From: Amphirosellinia nigrospora
Taxonomy: Eukaryota; Ascomycota; Sordariomycetes; Xylariales; Xylariaceae
Assembly (NCBI GenBank): GCA_004123355.1
Contig: SCHM01000001.1
Location: forward strand, 6,892,193 to 6,956,192
Length of the DNA: 64,000 nt
Reading direction: 5' to 3'
Each line of letters opens with the position of its first letter. The stretch's first letter is position 1. The position numbers and the translations under genes were made by a program. Below are positions 34,943 to 48,173 of this stretch, in pieces. The notes under the pieces were generated by a model, which saw nothing but the letters and a program-made list of their open reading frames with translations, made no database searches and had not been told where the DNA came from.

Positions 34943-36665
34943 ATGACAGTGATCTCGAAGCAAACACCCCGTCAGTCACTGACGGTGGTGGACAACCGGA
35001 CCAACAAGGTCTATGAGATCCCTATTAAGAACAACTCGATATTAGCAACCGAGTTCAAAAAGATTAAAGCCGCCCAAGGCAACGACCGAAAGGAAGATGA
35101 GACGGAGCAAGGCCTCAGTATGCTTCTCCAAGTTTTTCTTAATTTCCCCGTTTAGCCAAGCCTGTGCTTCGCACGCTCCAGCATACGCTCGAGGCCGCCG
35201 ACTATGAGCTGAATACCTAGGTACTCATCATAAGCCGTAGTATCTAATTCGTGAAATCCTGTAGGGCTGTATGACCCGGCGTACATGAACACAGCGGTGA
35301 TAGAGTCCAAGATTACATATATCAATGGCCAGGATGGAATTCTCCGCTACCGAGGTTATCCTATTGAGCAGCTCGTTTGGAAGAGCAATTTTCTCGAAAC
35401 GGCCTTTCTCCTCATTTATGGTGAGCTTCCGACCACCTCACAATATGAGACTTGGCAAAGTGAGGTCATGCACCACAACTATATACACTCGGATATTGAA
35501 GGCATGTTTAAATCATTTCGGTACGACTCACATCCTATGTCCATGTTGACTTCTGCCTTTGCTACGATGGGTGCCTTCGCCCCGGAGGCCAATCCCTCGC
35601 TCAAGGGACAAAAACTGTACACCAATGCTGCCTCTGGTGACTTGGCATCTTTACAGATACTGGATAAGCAGATCCTTCGTATCATCGGCAAGGCGCCGAC
35701 CTTAGCGGCTGCGTCATACAGAATGCGACAGGGCCGACCTTTCAACCGCCTGCTCAAAATTTATCCTACACCGGAAACTTCTTGTACTTACTAGATCACC
35801 TTTCCGGTAGTGACTACCGGCCTCATCCCGTGCTAGAGAAGGCTCTTGATGCTTTGTTCATTTTGCACGCGGATCACGAGGTGAATTGTAGTACTAGCAG
35901 CGTGCTTCAAGTTGGCAGTTCGCTGGTGGACCCATTTAGCGTTGTTGCGGCGGGATGTGCAGCGCTGGTAAGCAATACCCGGAACCATTTTCTTCTTGAT
36001 CTCGCTTTCCTCTTAGGCCCAGACACTGTTCCAGAAGCTTCTGGGTCCCTCATAAATCATGCTCTAGATGGCGATGACTAACTCCATGTGTTAGTATGGC
36101 CCTTCGCACGGCGGCGATCCGAAAGTGCGATTCGTATGCTGATGGAGATCGGATCACGGAAAATGTGCCAGCATGCAAAAGGTTGAGCGCCGAGAACGTC
36201 CTCGTCGGTTTCGGCCATCGCGTCTACAGAACGTGGACCCTAGATCAACAGCCATTCGAGCGCTGGCCGACGAGGTGTTCCGTGTTACAGGACGCAACCA
36301 GCTTTTAGATACCGCTCTGACACTCGCAGATTATGCACGCAAGAGCGAGTTCATGCGCAGCCGAAATCTCTACCGAATGTCGACTTCTATTCGGGTCTCA
36401 TTTACCAAGCCATGGGTTCCCACTTGACTTCTATCCGGTCCTGTTCGCTGTCCGCGTTGCGTTGGCTGGCTCGCCCATTGGCGTCAGATGATGCTAACCC
36501 CGTCCGGCGTCAAGATCTGGCGTCCGCGTCAGCTATACATTGGTGAAAGTGAACGAGCCTATGTCGAGGCGAAGGACCGCAAGAGAATGCAATGCGACTG
36601 TTTTTGACGCACCCACTCCATTCCTCATGGAGGCGATAGTAAAAGAAACGAGTTGGCTACTCTAA
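34943..36665 (+). CDS. Citrate synthase-like protein (type II / non-mitochondrial form)
   Basis: The enzyme condenses oxaloacetate and acetyl-CoA (or propionyl-CoA) to citrate (or methylcitrate). The start at 34943 is MTVISKQTPRQSLTVVDNRT, with no mitochondrial presequence. Introns fit at 35118-35264 and 35968-36094. Landmarks are GILRYRGYPIEQL, HADHEVNCSTS, YGPSHGG (first catalytic His), GFGHRVYRT (second His) and NVDFYSGLIYQAMG (Asp). The end reads APTPFLMEAIVKETSW before a stop at 36663. Six or so frame changes are present, the clearest near 35746 (a C missing before PAQNLSYTGNFLYLL) and several between 36120 and 36480. All catalytic residues survive, so either sequencing errors or recent decay. 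It is unlikely to be the main mitochondrial enzyme and may be a duplicate. Confidence 0.85.
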
Positions 36666-37406
36666 GGACAAGGTTGGGAAGACAAGGCGAAATTGTAGGG
36701 CAATTTGACAATTGACAATTGTACGCTCGTCGTCGTTTGGATATGTTGCTTTTTTTTTGTCATTAGATATACCATTATCCTCATGGAAGCACGCGTAGAG
36801 TTTTCTGTAGTTTTATTATGCCACCATCTTCATGAGTGTATTTAATTTTAGGCCACTTGTTCCTACTGTACCATCATCCAACTGCACAGCCCAATTGATT
36901 TCAAGCTGAGATGGGCCGCGCTCTTCTAGAACAGTATGAAATATGTACCAGTCTGTTTATTAATAAAAATTCAATCTTCCCTAATTGAGATGTGTTTTCG
37001 GTCCGGAGTATAACGTCCATAATGGTATCAGTCAGTCCTTGGCAGTCGATTGCTTCTGTGGGTCGGGCGTCGCGGCCCTGCTTTTGGTACTTTTCGTACA
37101 ATTACAGAGTCATGACATCATTAACAGGAATTTCTCAACAAGTGAGACTCATTGAGATTCTCGACAGTGCTAGTGTACTATTGTTACCTAGGTAAATCGA
37201 GTTGTGACGTAGTGTTTTTTTTTTTCAAAAGTGCACAAATCCATCCCATTCCCCAATCACAAAGCCAATTGTATCACATAATTCCATCCCTCTCACTACC
37301 TACCTACAGCTTTGCAAACCTTCTCATCCAAACTTCTTATCTATAAAAGCATCATACTTCTCTCTTCCATCCTCCTCCTGAACTCACTGGAAAAGTACAA
37401 GCCATA
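36666..37406. other. Intergenic, no gene seen
   Basis: This is 740 bp holding the 3' side of the citrate synthase-like gene and the promoter of the next gene. A CT-rich stretch (about 37240-37380) just before the ATG at 37407 is typical of strongly expressed fungal promoters. Confidence 0.5.
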
Positions 37407-38746
37407 ATGAACGCCGCAAGATCTACGACTCGAACCACCCTCGCGCGCTCTGCCCGTGCTGGTCGTGCGACATGCCCTGCACGTGTGCGTTTCCAATCAT
37501 CGTCATCCACCTCAACATCTAGCAATGCAGCTGGTCAGGGCAGCTCACATTTTGCCGCTGGTGCGGCGGGTGGCCTGGCAGCTGGTGTAGCTCTATACGG
37601 AGTGTATCTGATGACGCCGTCGGGCAAAATGCACAGGACGATTAACAAAGGCGCAAGGGAAGTGAACAAGCAGTACGCGGAAGCCGCCAAGAAGCTTCAA
37701 AGTCAAACACCAGACGTGGATGGAGCAATCAAGTATATGAAGGAGTTCGCCTATTCAGTAAGTACCTCCTTCGAAGTCGTTCATCGCCCCATCATGTGCT
37801 CCAAGGGACTCCCAAACGCCCCAATCATGATGAAAACACACGGCGTTAGTGGTCATTACTAACTTAAGACTCCTAACAGTATGTCGCGTGGGTACCCGGT
37901 GGGAGACAATACGTCGACACTGTGTTCAAGGACGTCGAAACTCTAAAAGAGAACCACCGAGACGAAGTCAATCAAATCATCAACGATGCCTATAAGCAGT
38001 TCCAGGAACTTTCCAAATCAGGTCTCAGCTTAGAGTCGGCATCCAAAGCATACAATATCCTAGCCGATCTTGCAAAGAAGTTCGGGTCTCTGGCCGGTAG
38101 CGCGTTGACGGATATTCTCGACAACCACCCTCAGGCCAAGGAGAAGTTCGGCGGAAGCATTGACAAGCTGAAAGAGATGGGTGAAAACTACGGTCCTGAG
38201 GCAAAGAAACAGGTCGACGAGACATGGAAACAAGTTAAGGAGGTATTAGGCGGCGGTCTGAACGCTGCCAACTTGGATAAGGTCCGCCGTCTAATTGAAG
38301 AAAAGATTGAACAGGTAAAGAAGCTGGGCGATGAAGCTTGGAAAAAGGGCCTAGAAGGAGCAAAGCCCTACCTCGACAAGAACCCCAAGGTCAAAGAGCT
38401 CATTGAGAAGAACGAAAGCGCCTTGAAACAGGGTAACGCGAAAGAGGTGTTCGACCAAGTGAAAAAGGCAGTTGAGTCGGGCGATATAGGTGATCTCGAG
38501 GACTATGTTAATAAGGCTAAGGCGAAGGCGCGAAGAGGCCGCCAGCAATCTTGGTATCGATCAGTACTTCAAGATGATACCTAGCGGCTCGGAGATTTTG
38601 GAGAAGGTCAACCAGCTCAGGGAGGTTGCCGAGAAGCACAAAGACGAAGGACAGAAGCTCCTGCACAAGAGCTGAAGCAAGTCTTAGAAAAGAAGTCGGA
38701 GAAGGCGAAAGAGATTACTGAGAAGGCGAAAAAGGATGCCAAATAA
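37407..38746 (+). CDS. Mitochondrial coiled-coil protein, calcofluor white hypersensitive family
   Basis: The start at 37407 is MNAARSTTRTTLARSARAGR, an Arg/Ser/Thr-rich presequence typical of mitochondrial import. One membrane helix follows (FAAGAAGGLAAGVALYGVYL). An intron at 37758-37879 joins to YVAWVPGGRQYVDTVFKDVE. The rest is a long, Lys/Glu-rich helical region (KQVDETWKQVKEVLGGGLNA, VEQVKKLGDEAWKKGLEG-like) ending KAKKDAK. About 385 residues. Frame changes near 38540 and near 38665 interrupt it. Fungal homologues are annotated as calcofluor white hypersensitive proteins; a precise molecular role is not known to me. The topology suggests an inner-membrane-anchored coiled coil. Confidence 0.75.
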
Positions 38747-39560
38747 AAGCAAAGATTTTGTTGATCCATGACCTTACGAGTATTACTATAAGCTGTACTT
38801 TAAGGAGGTTAGGGACTGGTTTTAATAGCGCGCGGCGCCATAATAATACCTCATCGTATCGCATGAACAGCCGTATACGAATATTCAGGCCCGATGATGA
38901 TGTGCTTATGACGGGTTGGACGAGGGAATCCAGTGATGGCGAAACAATTTCGCAGCATCACAAAACCTAGGCGATAGAGGCCTAACATAGACACTTGTGG
39001 GCATTTCTCGTGTCCTTTTAATTCACCGTTCTCCTTCACTCGAGATGAATGTTGACCCAGTGGTGCACCTCATAGAATACCAAATCGCTGGTACTAACGA
39101 ATATGACACTAAAAAAGAAAGCCACAGCTACCTACATAGTAGGTAAGACATCGTCACTTTATAGTGCACCTACCCCAGACCCCGCGCATACCAATACTAC
39201 TCCACACGTTGGGTTCTTGACTATCGATAACCGATAGCGGCCGCCCAGGTAAGTATGCCGTCACAGTCACAGTCATAGTCATAACCGACCGCCACTGCCA
39301 CATTCGATTCACTGGAATCAGCCACGTTCCCCGAGTTACTCATAGGCTCTTTATCTTTAACCTCAAGTTATTTTGGGAATGACTCTACGCATCCTGTATA
39401 TATACACATCCGTATTTCTTGGGACTTTGTGCCAGCATTCTGTTCATATATATCATTGAAATCACCGTCTTCCTACTACTCACTGCTTCCCCCATCGCTT
39501 ATCATATTGGCCCAAATGATCCCGAATAAACCCGTAATCCAATATCGCTAAGAAGCCACG
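38747..39560. other. Intergenic, no gene seen
   Basis: This is 814 bp with the promoter of the GTPase gene. It contains a short CAGTCA-type repeat (39260-39284) and small palindromes (CTATCG/CGATAG near 39222-39238; TACCTA/TAGGTA near 39130). No gene is recognised. Confidence 0.45.
39260..39284. repeat. GTCACA/GTCATA short tandem repeat
   Basis: Four imperfect hexamers of the GTCAYA type lie about 280 bp upstream of the GTPase start. It is probably a simple repeat. Confidence 0.6.
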
Positions 39561-41765
39561 ATGACAGGGAAAAGCGTCACCAAACAGGCGCCACACGAGC
39601 GGAGAAAAGGCGAAGCTGTATGTGTGGATGTGCAACGGGATCGGGTAGCAAGGGAAGCTGGCACTGACGACGTCTTCTTACCTAGGCATTGAGTGACTTC
39701 GCCGAGTTTGTTGAGAAACAGCAGGCCTTACGATATCCCGCCGCCTCTTCCTCGTCCTCGACGCAGCCGACCGAGTACCACAAGGAGCTGGATATACTTG
39801 ACTCGCTTAATTTCGACGAATCCGAACCCCAAGTCCCGCTGCGAGAACTCCTCCTGCCCTCAACCGAACACGATGAAGAGAACCAGACGAAACTCGCCGA
39901 GCACATCACTGAGCGACTAGCCGAAGGTCATGGCGAAGCCATGTTCGACCTCGGCTTCGAGAACAGTGGCGAATCCATGCGGCTCACCCGTGCTGAGTGG
40001 GACGTGGCCCTTGCCCGGCTGGAGGATGCCGCTAAGAAACAACGTGCCGACTGCGATATCCTCACCAAGAACGTGGGAGGTCCGAAAGAGGCTGGGTCGA
40101 CGGCGGCTGGCAGTGAAAGCAAAGACAAAGACAAGGACTGCACTGGCAAAATACTGATCAGGCAGACGCCCAAGACGGTTGAGGAAGTCATCGAGACCCG
40201 CATTGCTGTGGTCGGGAATGGCATGTCACCCCCTCGCCCTCTACCAGTCACATACTAACCCTCCTGATAGTCGATGCTGGTAAGAGCTCTATGTTGGGTG
40301 TTCTCGTTAAAGGCGACCTCGATGATGGCCGTGGCAAGGCTCGTGTCAACCTCTTCCGCCATAAGCACGAGATTGAGACTGGTCGGACTAGCTCCGTGGG
40401 GATGGAGATCATGGGCTTTGACACAGTCGGGAATGTCATTACCTCCGACACGCCAGGTAGAAAGCTGTCGTGGGAAGAGATTGGCAAGCGAAGTGCTAAA
40501 GTGATCACCTTCACCGATCTTGCAGGCCACGAGCGTTATCTAAGAACCACCGTCTTCGGGCTACTGTCTAGTAGCCCCAACTATTGCTTGCTCATGGTCG
40601 CCGCCAACAATGGGCTTATTGGAATGAGCAAAGAACACCTTGGTATTGCCCTGGCACTGAACGTTCCGATCATGGTAGTGATCACCAAAATTGATATTTG
40701 CCCCCAAATATCCTTGAGCAGACTATTCAACAGATCACCAAAATCCTCAAGTCTCCGGGTGCCAAGAAGATGCCTATCTTTATCAACAACCGAGAGGAAT
40801 GCATCAATACAGCTACACAGTTTGTGAGCCAGAGGATTTGTCCCATTTTCCAAGTATCCAACGTTACAGGTAAAACCTGGATCTGGTTCGGACTTTCCTT
40901 AACATCCTCCCCCCACGGTCGGTATGATTCAGACGCACCTTTCGAATTCCATGTTAATGATACCTTCTCTGTTCCTTTCGTCGGCACTGTTGTTAGTGGC
41001 ATTGTCAGGTCCGGCGTCGTTCATGTGGGCGATAACATTCTCATTGGACCTGATTCACTTGGCCAGTTCACACAAACCAGCAGTAAGTGTACTCTCCTTC
41101 TCCCTTCCTTTTCTACAGGCGACGTCCAGAGTAGAGGCAAAATCTGGCTCAAGACACTGTTCAAAATGTTGAGATCTTTTGCATTATACTTGTTTTTAGC
41201 CATCATCAAGGTGATCACTAATGTTTTAACGTTAAAGTTCGGTCAATCGAGCGCAAACGAATTGGCGTCCCGGCCGCCTCGGCTGGACAGTCTGCTAGTT
41301 TTGCACTAAAGAAAATAAGACGAAAAGATGTCAGGAAAGGTATGGTGGTGCTGCCAAAAATTGAAGGCCAGCCGGCCCCCAAAGTATCCCGTGACTTCAT
41401 CGCCGAAGTTCTTATTCTGTCACACGCGACCACTATCAAGACGAAATACCAAGCGATGTTGCACGTTGGACCAGTTCAGCAAACCTGTTCTATCATTGAC
41501 GTAGATCGTCCGTTCATAAGAACAGGTGACCGTGCCACAGTGGCATTCCTTCGTGCAGCGTCCCGAATATCTTGCTCCTGGGGATCGGTTGTTGTTCCGG
41601 GAGGGCCGCACTAAAGGCCTAGGGATCGTAAAATCTATTGGGTATGATTCAAACAATCCTCTGATGCCCAGAACAGCAGAAGATCCATCAAATGGCTCGG
41701 AAGGGTCCAACCCATCCGCCGACCAGGGCCTACAAGCAGCACCCGGAGTAAGAGTTGGCGCGTAA
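39561..41765 (+). CDS. GTPBP1-like translational GTPase
   Basis: This is an EF-Tu-related GTPase of the GTPBP1/GTPBP2 (CGP-1) family, cytosolic, linked in other organisms to mRNA decay and tRNA delivery. The start at 39561 is [19 protein letters not shown], followed by an intron at 39618-39685. G1 is [12 protein letters not shown], split by a GC-AG intron at 40221-40270; G3 is [15 protein letters not shown] and G4 is VITKIDIC. A further intron at 41083-41237 precedes [20 protein letters not shown]. Domains 2 and 3 are recognisable ([51 protein letters not shown]). Frame changes occur near 40701-40705 (five Cs where six fit), near 40872, near 40910 and near 41550. About 600 residues, expected length for the family. 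Confidence 0.88.
40221..40270 (+). other. Apparent GC-AG intron in the GTPase P-loop
   Basis: The 50-bp intron begins GCATGT and ends CTGATAG, with an ACTAAC branch site. Removing it joins VVGN to VDAGKSS, giving the exact G1 motif. GC-AG introns are a known minority class in fungi. A single base error (GT read as GC) would give the same picture. Confidence 0.65.
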
Positions 41766-44354
41766 ACACGATGGCCGGACCAACTTCCTCACTGTGCCCG
41801 AAATGAACTCTAATAGGACCAGATGAATGGTTGGGCACTTACATATAAGGCGAGAGCTATCGCTCGTCGCTATTTACTTACTTTACCAATCGCACGTTTT
41901 GTGAGCGATTCTATGTATACAGCATTCGTTGGATGATATCGAGGTTGCATGGGGGTGTTGAAAAAGGAGTTATGGCGTCACAGAAGAGGGCGTCAGAGGA
42001 GCAGAGGCCTTAGCGGAACTTACAAGGCGGCATAACCGCCGCCAGTATATCCAGCGTTGTTTGTCTTCATGTTCTATACGTTAGGTGTTGCCCTACAATC
42101 TTATATAAATTTGACGAGCACATTATGCGTTGCATATTTTCGGTGTACTTGCGTCTCTTCGGATGTCGATGTCAATGTCATGACCGTGTTATTTAACCTG
42201 GCCGTGATATTATATCACCCATATTGTATTCTCCTTTTCCTTTCGTCCCCAGTTCGTTCTATGTTAGGTACCCTGACAATTATAAAACACCACCTATCCG
42301 TTTAACATCTCGAACTACGATGACTAATGAGCAGATCTGAACCTATTTATAATCTCCGTAATGCAATTGGATACTAGATAAATGCAACCATGCTGCGCGG
42401 TGCTCATCCATTACGGTTAGCAACTAACCAACCTACCAGTACTACTGTAGACTACCTATGCTTAAGTACGAGTTAGATGTTAAATCACGCGTGAAATGAT
42501 GGGTTAATGTAACAAAGATAGTGTGCAAGCCTACTATTATTGAATGATTATACACTTTACAACACATTCAAGACATGGACTGGATTCCACCACCAGGCTT
42601 CTTCGGCTTTTCTAGAAGGAATATTAGTAAATGGTATTCCAAATAGGGATGCGGCGCAAATTAGTTTGGTAGCGCCGATCCTAACTGGCGGGTCGACCAC
42701 TATACCTCGTTTCAGGCTCCTTTTCTTCCATTAAAACGCTCTAGGTATACTTAGTAAGTGTATAGAATACCTTACTTCATTTTGTCTGCATCGGGCTTCA
42801 AATTTTCTGGAATGTTTACGCCTTAAAGGTTGTTAGAAGGTATTTTCTCAAACCTTGTAGGTTTTCCGAGCAGCGAATGTCAAGTTGTGCTGGCACAAGT
42901 AGCAGCCAACGGGGTTTGCCGTGAGAGTTGGAGGCAATGCATGTCTAACCTTGTTTGAACTCCGATGCACACGATGGCACATGACTTTTCCCCAGATATT
43001 AGCGCTAATATAAAGGGCAAACAGCCCCAGCCACGATCGTCTCAAGTGTCAGCTCTCTAAGTAGCTCTCTATTTTATCACGCTACTATCGTCTTCAATGT
43101 TCATATTTATCAGGGAACATCACTGCAGAGTCATCAACACGACTAAAGGATTTGCAGCATGGATTGTTATAGGGAAAATTCATATTGAAGTATTAAACAT
43201 CGATAAATGGCATTTTCCTGCTCTAGATGATGTGAGCTTAGAAAATGAAGCTGATTGGCTATGTCGGACTTCTTGTTATGGATGGGGCCGACTCGGAGCC
43301 TTAGGGACGTGAATAGCGCCATCATTTCCCAGGCCGGCGGCAGAGGGGCGCCACAATGGCATGCTGTGGTACTACACTAAGTCCAATACTGCAACTTTGC
43401 CATCATCCTTTCATAACTAATTGTGCATTTATTCAAGAGTTGCTCTTTGCTGATAGTTGAGGCCAAATGTTATGACAACTAGTTTTCTTGCAAATACCCT
43501 CAAGCATTCGATATCAGTTGTGATAATGAAAGAACCGCTAGAAATAGCAACAACTTCTAGAGAATTAAATTCTGTGCGAGATTGTGGCCAATCAGGAAGA
43601 AGGTTGGCTTTCTCCTGGTGCTGAAGTAGCAGGGATCTTGATATCGCCTTGAACAATTCTATATCGGTAAGATCAAGTGCCGTGGAATGGATTATTTCAA
43701 CCAACGTTCACATGCGAGAATAGTATTATAGCTAGTAACGCGACAATAAGGGGTTGTCGGACAGCCGATTAGGCAGATTACATGACGGATGCCGTAACTC
43801 TAAAAATAAAATCGAGGTTTTAGAATTCTGTGTCAGTACGACAGTGGTTCCAGTCTTGGTCGTTCGACTAGAAGAAAGGTGGGCTACTATCCTTGTAGTA
43901 GTAAGCGACACGGCTTACACCTGTCATCCTGCCAAGGGTTCTGGTCAGAGAATCTTAGCTTGCTAAACAAAATAAGGCCAACCGGCCAGCACAACACATG
44001 CAATTGGCGTTATCCTGATATCAAACGATTGCCGACTCGAGTCTAGTGCAGTTGTATAGTGCCCTTATTATTAGTATTCCGAAGCAGATACCAGGATTTG
44101 AATGCTCGGTCTCTCCCAGGTGTGGGTGGCCTGCATGGGTTACCGAATGCCCTGTTTAAGTATCAACCCTCACCCACGGATTAGTTTACCCTCGTAGTCT
44201 TCCGAATTGGCTGCGTGTATATACACACTGCATCTGAAGGGGACACGGTTTGGTGATTGATTGATTCTACGACATCGTCGAGAACCCCGGTCTATGAGAG
44301 ACTCCGAGTGATTTCAACATCCGTAGATCAACGCCAGTCGGCTAGACAGGCACA
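41766..44354. other. Intergenic, no gene seen
   Basis: This is 2.6 kb. A minus-strand open frame at 43429-43704 has protein-like composition but no known motif. A sequence near 44095 loosely resembles a tRNA B box but does not fold into a tRNA. Nothing else is supported. Confidence 0.4.
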
Positions 44355-46157
44355 ATGGCGATCCTGTACTACGGCCTCATATCGGTAGGTTCATCCTGAT
44401 CAGCCAGCCTCTCCATCACCTCTTATTCCGAAACCGACAATCCGAAAGTTGAGCCAGCCAGCCACTTTATTCCATAGCTGGCGTCTACCAACACCAGAAC
44501 CTGGGCTAACAAGAGAACCACATACAGGTCGCATTATATGTATTCGGGAGCGCTTTTTACAACTTCTTCCTGCACCCTCTCCGCAGATTCCCCGGCCCAT
44601 CTCCCACAGGGCCTCCTATCTTCCGCGTGCCTGGCATCTATTTAACGGCACTCTCACATTCCATGTCGGTGATCTCCACAGGAAATACGGCACTGTTGTC
44701 CGTATCGCTCCCAACGAGCTCGCGTACGCCAGTCCTCAGGCTTGGCACGACATTTACGGCCACAAGAAGGCCGGTGAGGAGGAGTTCCCCAAGTCCGACC
44801 GCCTCTACAAGCTATTCATCGAACCCCCGAGGCACATCATCAATGCTAGACGTCAGGAACACGGCGCCCTGCGCCGCCAGCTGGCCCACGGTTTCAGTGC
44901 ACGCACTATGGCCGAACAGGCTCCTCTGATCCGCTCATACGTAGACCTTCTGATCCAGCGTCTCCACGAAAACGTCGAGAAGGCCCCCTCCGTTCCTCTT
45001 AATATGCGTGACTGGCTCAACTACACCACTTTCGACGTTATTGGTGATCTTGCGTTCGGTGCTCCCGGTGGCTTCGGCTGTCTGCAACAGAGTGACTACC
45101 ACCCGTGGGTCCGTCTCCTAACCGACACAATCCGAGAGAACGCCTGTCTGATTGCGCTGGCCAACATTGGCTTCAGCACTCCTATTCAATGGCTTGGAAA
45201 GACGGCCGCTTCTAAGAACACGCAGCACCGTGCCGTCGTCAGGGAGAAGGTTCAGCAACGTATAGAACTCGGTGCCGAGCGCCCCGATTTCATTGAGGGT
45301 CTACTCAAGAAGAAGGACGATCTCGACCTCGACCTCGAACGCCTCACCATGAATGCCTCCATGTTGGTTATTGCTGGCTCCGAGACAACTGCTACCCTCA
45401 TGACCGGTGCTCTATACCTCATCACCAGATACCCCGAAGTCCAGCGCAAGCTCGAGCACGAGATCCGATCCACCTTCAAGAGTGAAGACGAAATCCTACT
45501 GAACACTGTTAACGAATTGCCCTACATGTTGGCTGTTCTCAACGAGTCCCTCCGCCGATACCCACCCTGGCTAGCGGTATGCTTAGAGATGTTCCCAAGG
45601 GTGGAGCGACCGTCGATGGCGACCCGCTACCTGAGGACGTAAGTTTATCCCTTCTGCGTTTGAATTGTCGATAATGGAGAAATATCCCAAACTGACTTGA
45701 ACTTGCTTAGACCGTTGTCTCTGTCTTCCAATGGGCCATCAACCACTGGGACAAGTACTGGACCGACCCCATGGAGTTCCGACCCGAACGCTGGTTGGGT
45801 GACGCCAAGTACAAGACTGATGTGTTCGATGCCATGCAAGCCTTTAGCACCGGTCCCCGAAACTGCATTGGAAAGAAGTGAGTCCTTCGCCCTTCCCCAT
45901 GTCCCTACCAAATTTCCCCCCTTTGGCCACTCTCGATCTCACAAGTATTGACATATTTAAATAGCCTTGCCTACGCGGAGATGCGTCTCATCGTTGCCAG
46001 AATCATATTCAACTTCGACCTGACGCTCGACCCTGCATGCCGTGACTGGATCCAGGACCAGAAGGCCTACGTCATCTGGCACAAGCCCCCTCTAAACATC
46101 CACTTCAAGCCCGTGTTTTCTAAGTACCCTACATTAGAGGAAGAATTTATAAAATGA
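44355..46157 (+). CDS. Cytochrome P450 (CYP65-like)
   Basis: This is a membrane-anchored haem monooxygenase of the ER, related to fungal isotrichodermin C-15 hydroxylase-type P450s. The start at 44355 is MAILYYGLIS; an intron at 44385-44527 joins to VALYVFGSAFYNFFLHPLRR, the usual anchor and hinge (FPGP). Two further introns are 45639-45710 and 45878-45964. Landmarks are VVRIAPNELAYASPQAWHDI, the I-helix AGSETTAT, ExxR in NESLRRYPP, FRPERW and the haem loop FSTGPRNCIGKN. Frame changes are seen near 44600 (after RRFPGP) and near 45565 (after RRYPP). The length of about 500 residues is normal. The substrate is unknown. No other secondary-metabolism gene is adjacent. Confidence 0.92.
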
Positions 46158-48173
46158 AAATGGTTTAGAGAAATCATTGTTTCGGCGCACAAACTTATAT
46201 ATACATGTATCATGAAATTTTATAAATGGGAGATATCGGGGGAGGGTGGGTGTTTTGTGAAAGATTCGGGTTGGGAATCATTGCATGAAACGAAGAAACA
46301 TGGCTAAGGCATGTACAGATAGAGGATACATGTGATAATAATCAAGCATAGGACCTCAACACAATGTCGGCTATTCGCCGTCTCCCTGCTCGATGAGTGA
46401 AACAACAAGAACTAGGTGTGTGATCTATTATTGGGTTCCTTGTGCCCCGTACACTGGACGGTACCGATATCAAGGCCATCCTTAGCATTCCTGCCTGTAT
46501 GTTGTCCCGGATAAGAAAGTGTATTGGTCGATTGCCAACAAGATATGTTGCCAACGGGTCATGTGTAGAGAAAACATGGTGTCGAGCACATTGTAGTGAG
46601 TGTATAAGAGACGAACGACTGACTATGTGATTCTTTAAAAAATGTGTTATTACCTCATCTCTGCTCTTTAGGGGCAGAAGTAATCGGCTCATCCTGAACG
46701 ACCGAAGACGGGGAAGATGTGATTAAATAATGTTTAGAGTAAACAACATTGCACTAGAGTTATAGCTCGGTAATCTACGGGTCTTCACAAGTAAAGTGTC
46801 CGAGCAAGAATTGAACTAGATAAGAATACAACACGCTTAGACTTAATCCCGTGATAGGCTCAGACCGGTACACATAACGACCTCCGGCTCAACCCCAATG
46901 CCGCGTGCTTGGGTTATAATCTAGGGTCATGTATATGGATCTGACGAGATTCTATATACCCCGTAGTACACGGTATGGTGTCAACTCTCCATCGACCATC
47001 TATCTAAGCCACAGAGGACGTACTGCTTAATGTACCACTATGCTAGACCAAGGCGTTGAGTCGTCTTCCATCAAATAAGGACGTATCCAGTTCGCGAGTG
47101 GATGTCACCGCTCAGGGAGGCGCCTCCACATTTAGTCATCGTATCACGTTATTTACGGAAAAGAGTTCTATCTTCATTACATTGTCGATATCCCAGGCTT
47201 GAATTTGCACGACAAGGACGACTAATACTACTAGACACTATCCAAACTCAAAATGTAGAGAGCTGGAGATTTCCACAACCGTAACAAGGACGTGTAGGTA
47301 AGAGATTGGAAGGATAGTCTAGTTGATATCAGCCTCTAGGGCTTAACCCCTATTTCAGCTGAGCGAGAGGTTTATAGACTAAATGTCCAAACAGCCTTGC
47401 TCGTTTGTTTCCAACTCTCATATATCTCTATCAGAAGATTAGATATACTTGTAACCTATAACCTGAAGCCCTGTACTGAGTTTCACATCGCGTGACTACA
47501 AACATGATAAGCAGTTCCAAGTCCTCGGATATGTGCGACATACAAGGGGGGTCGGCACGATTATATCGATAATTTTTGGGTCTTTCGAATTCAATTCATC
47601 TACGAAATGTCCTTTCTAACGTGATGAATTTGCCGTTATTTACCGTGAATAAGTGTCATCGTTCTAAGTACAATCGTCAATAGGGCACCAAGGTGTTTAC
47701 GTAATGCTCTCCCTCTATTTGCCCCTCCCCGCTCCGTGACTGGCCAATCCAACTCGAGGCCGTCGTGATCTCGCGAAATTGTTCAAACATCTGTCATAAA
47801 AAAGAAGATGTCGTCGGTAAAGTCGGGCAATGGGCCGGTCACGTGTAACTGATTGTCTGCAAGTCGTTCAGCTGGTAACAAAATGTGTCAGAAAAGGCCA
47901 TGTTCGGCTTTCACTCGGCTTTAGAAATATGCGGGCTCTCATTGGACAATTGCTTATCATCCTAAACCTAAGCCACTATCATTTCAAGATCCAGACTGGC
48001 TGCTTAAATGTTAACTGTGCCTATGACAATTGCTTCCTTGATTGCTTTTTCCCCCCAAGGTCGGTCTTATGTTATCCACTGGCTGGGGATTTATGATCTT
48101 GGGCGTTGGTTAGACTTTCTTTCCTCGGGCTCAACCCCGATTCTGCGAGTCATTCATACAGGGAGTCAGCCTC
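46158..48173. other. Intergenic, no gene seen
   Basis: This is about 2 kb between the P450 and the serine dehydratase. Small open frames on both strands lack recognisable motifs. No RNA gene was identified by eye. Confidence 0.4.

Noticed and set aside
44040-44160. tRNA-like or 5S-like sequence with a possible B box near 44095
   Set aside because: The putative T arm pairs imperfectly, no cloverleaf or acceptor stem could be drawn, and the resemblance to 5S rRNA is limited to short words.
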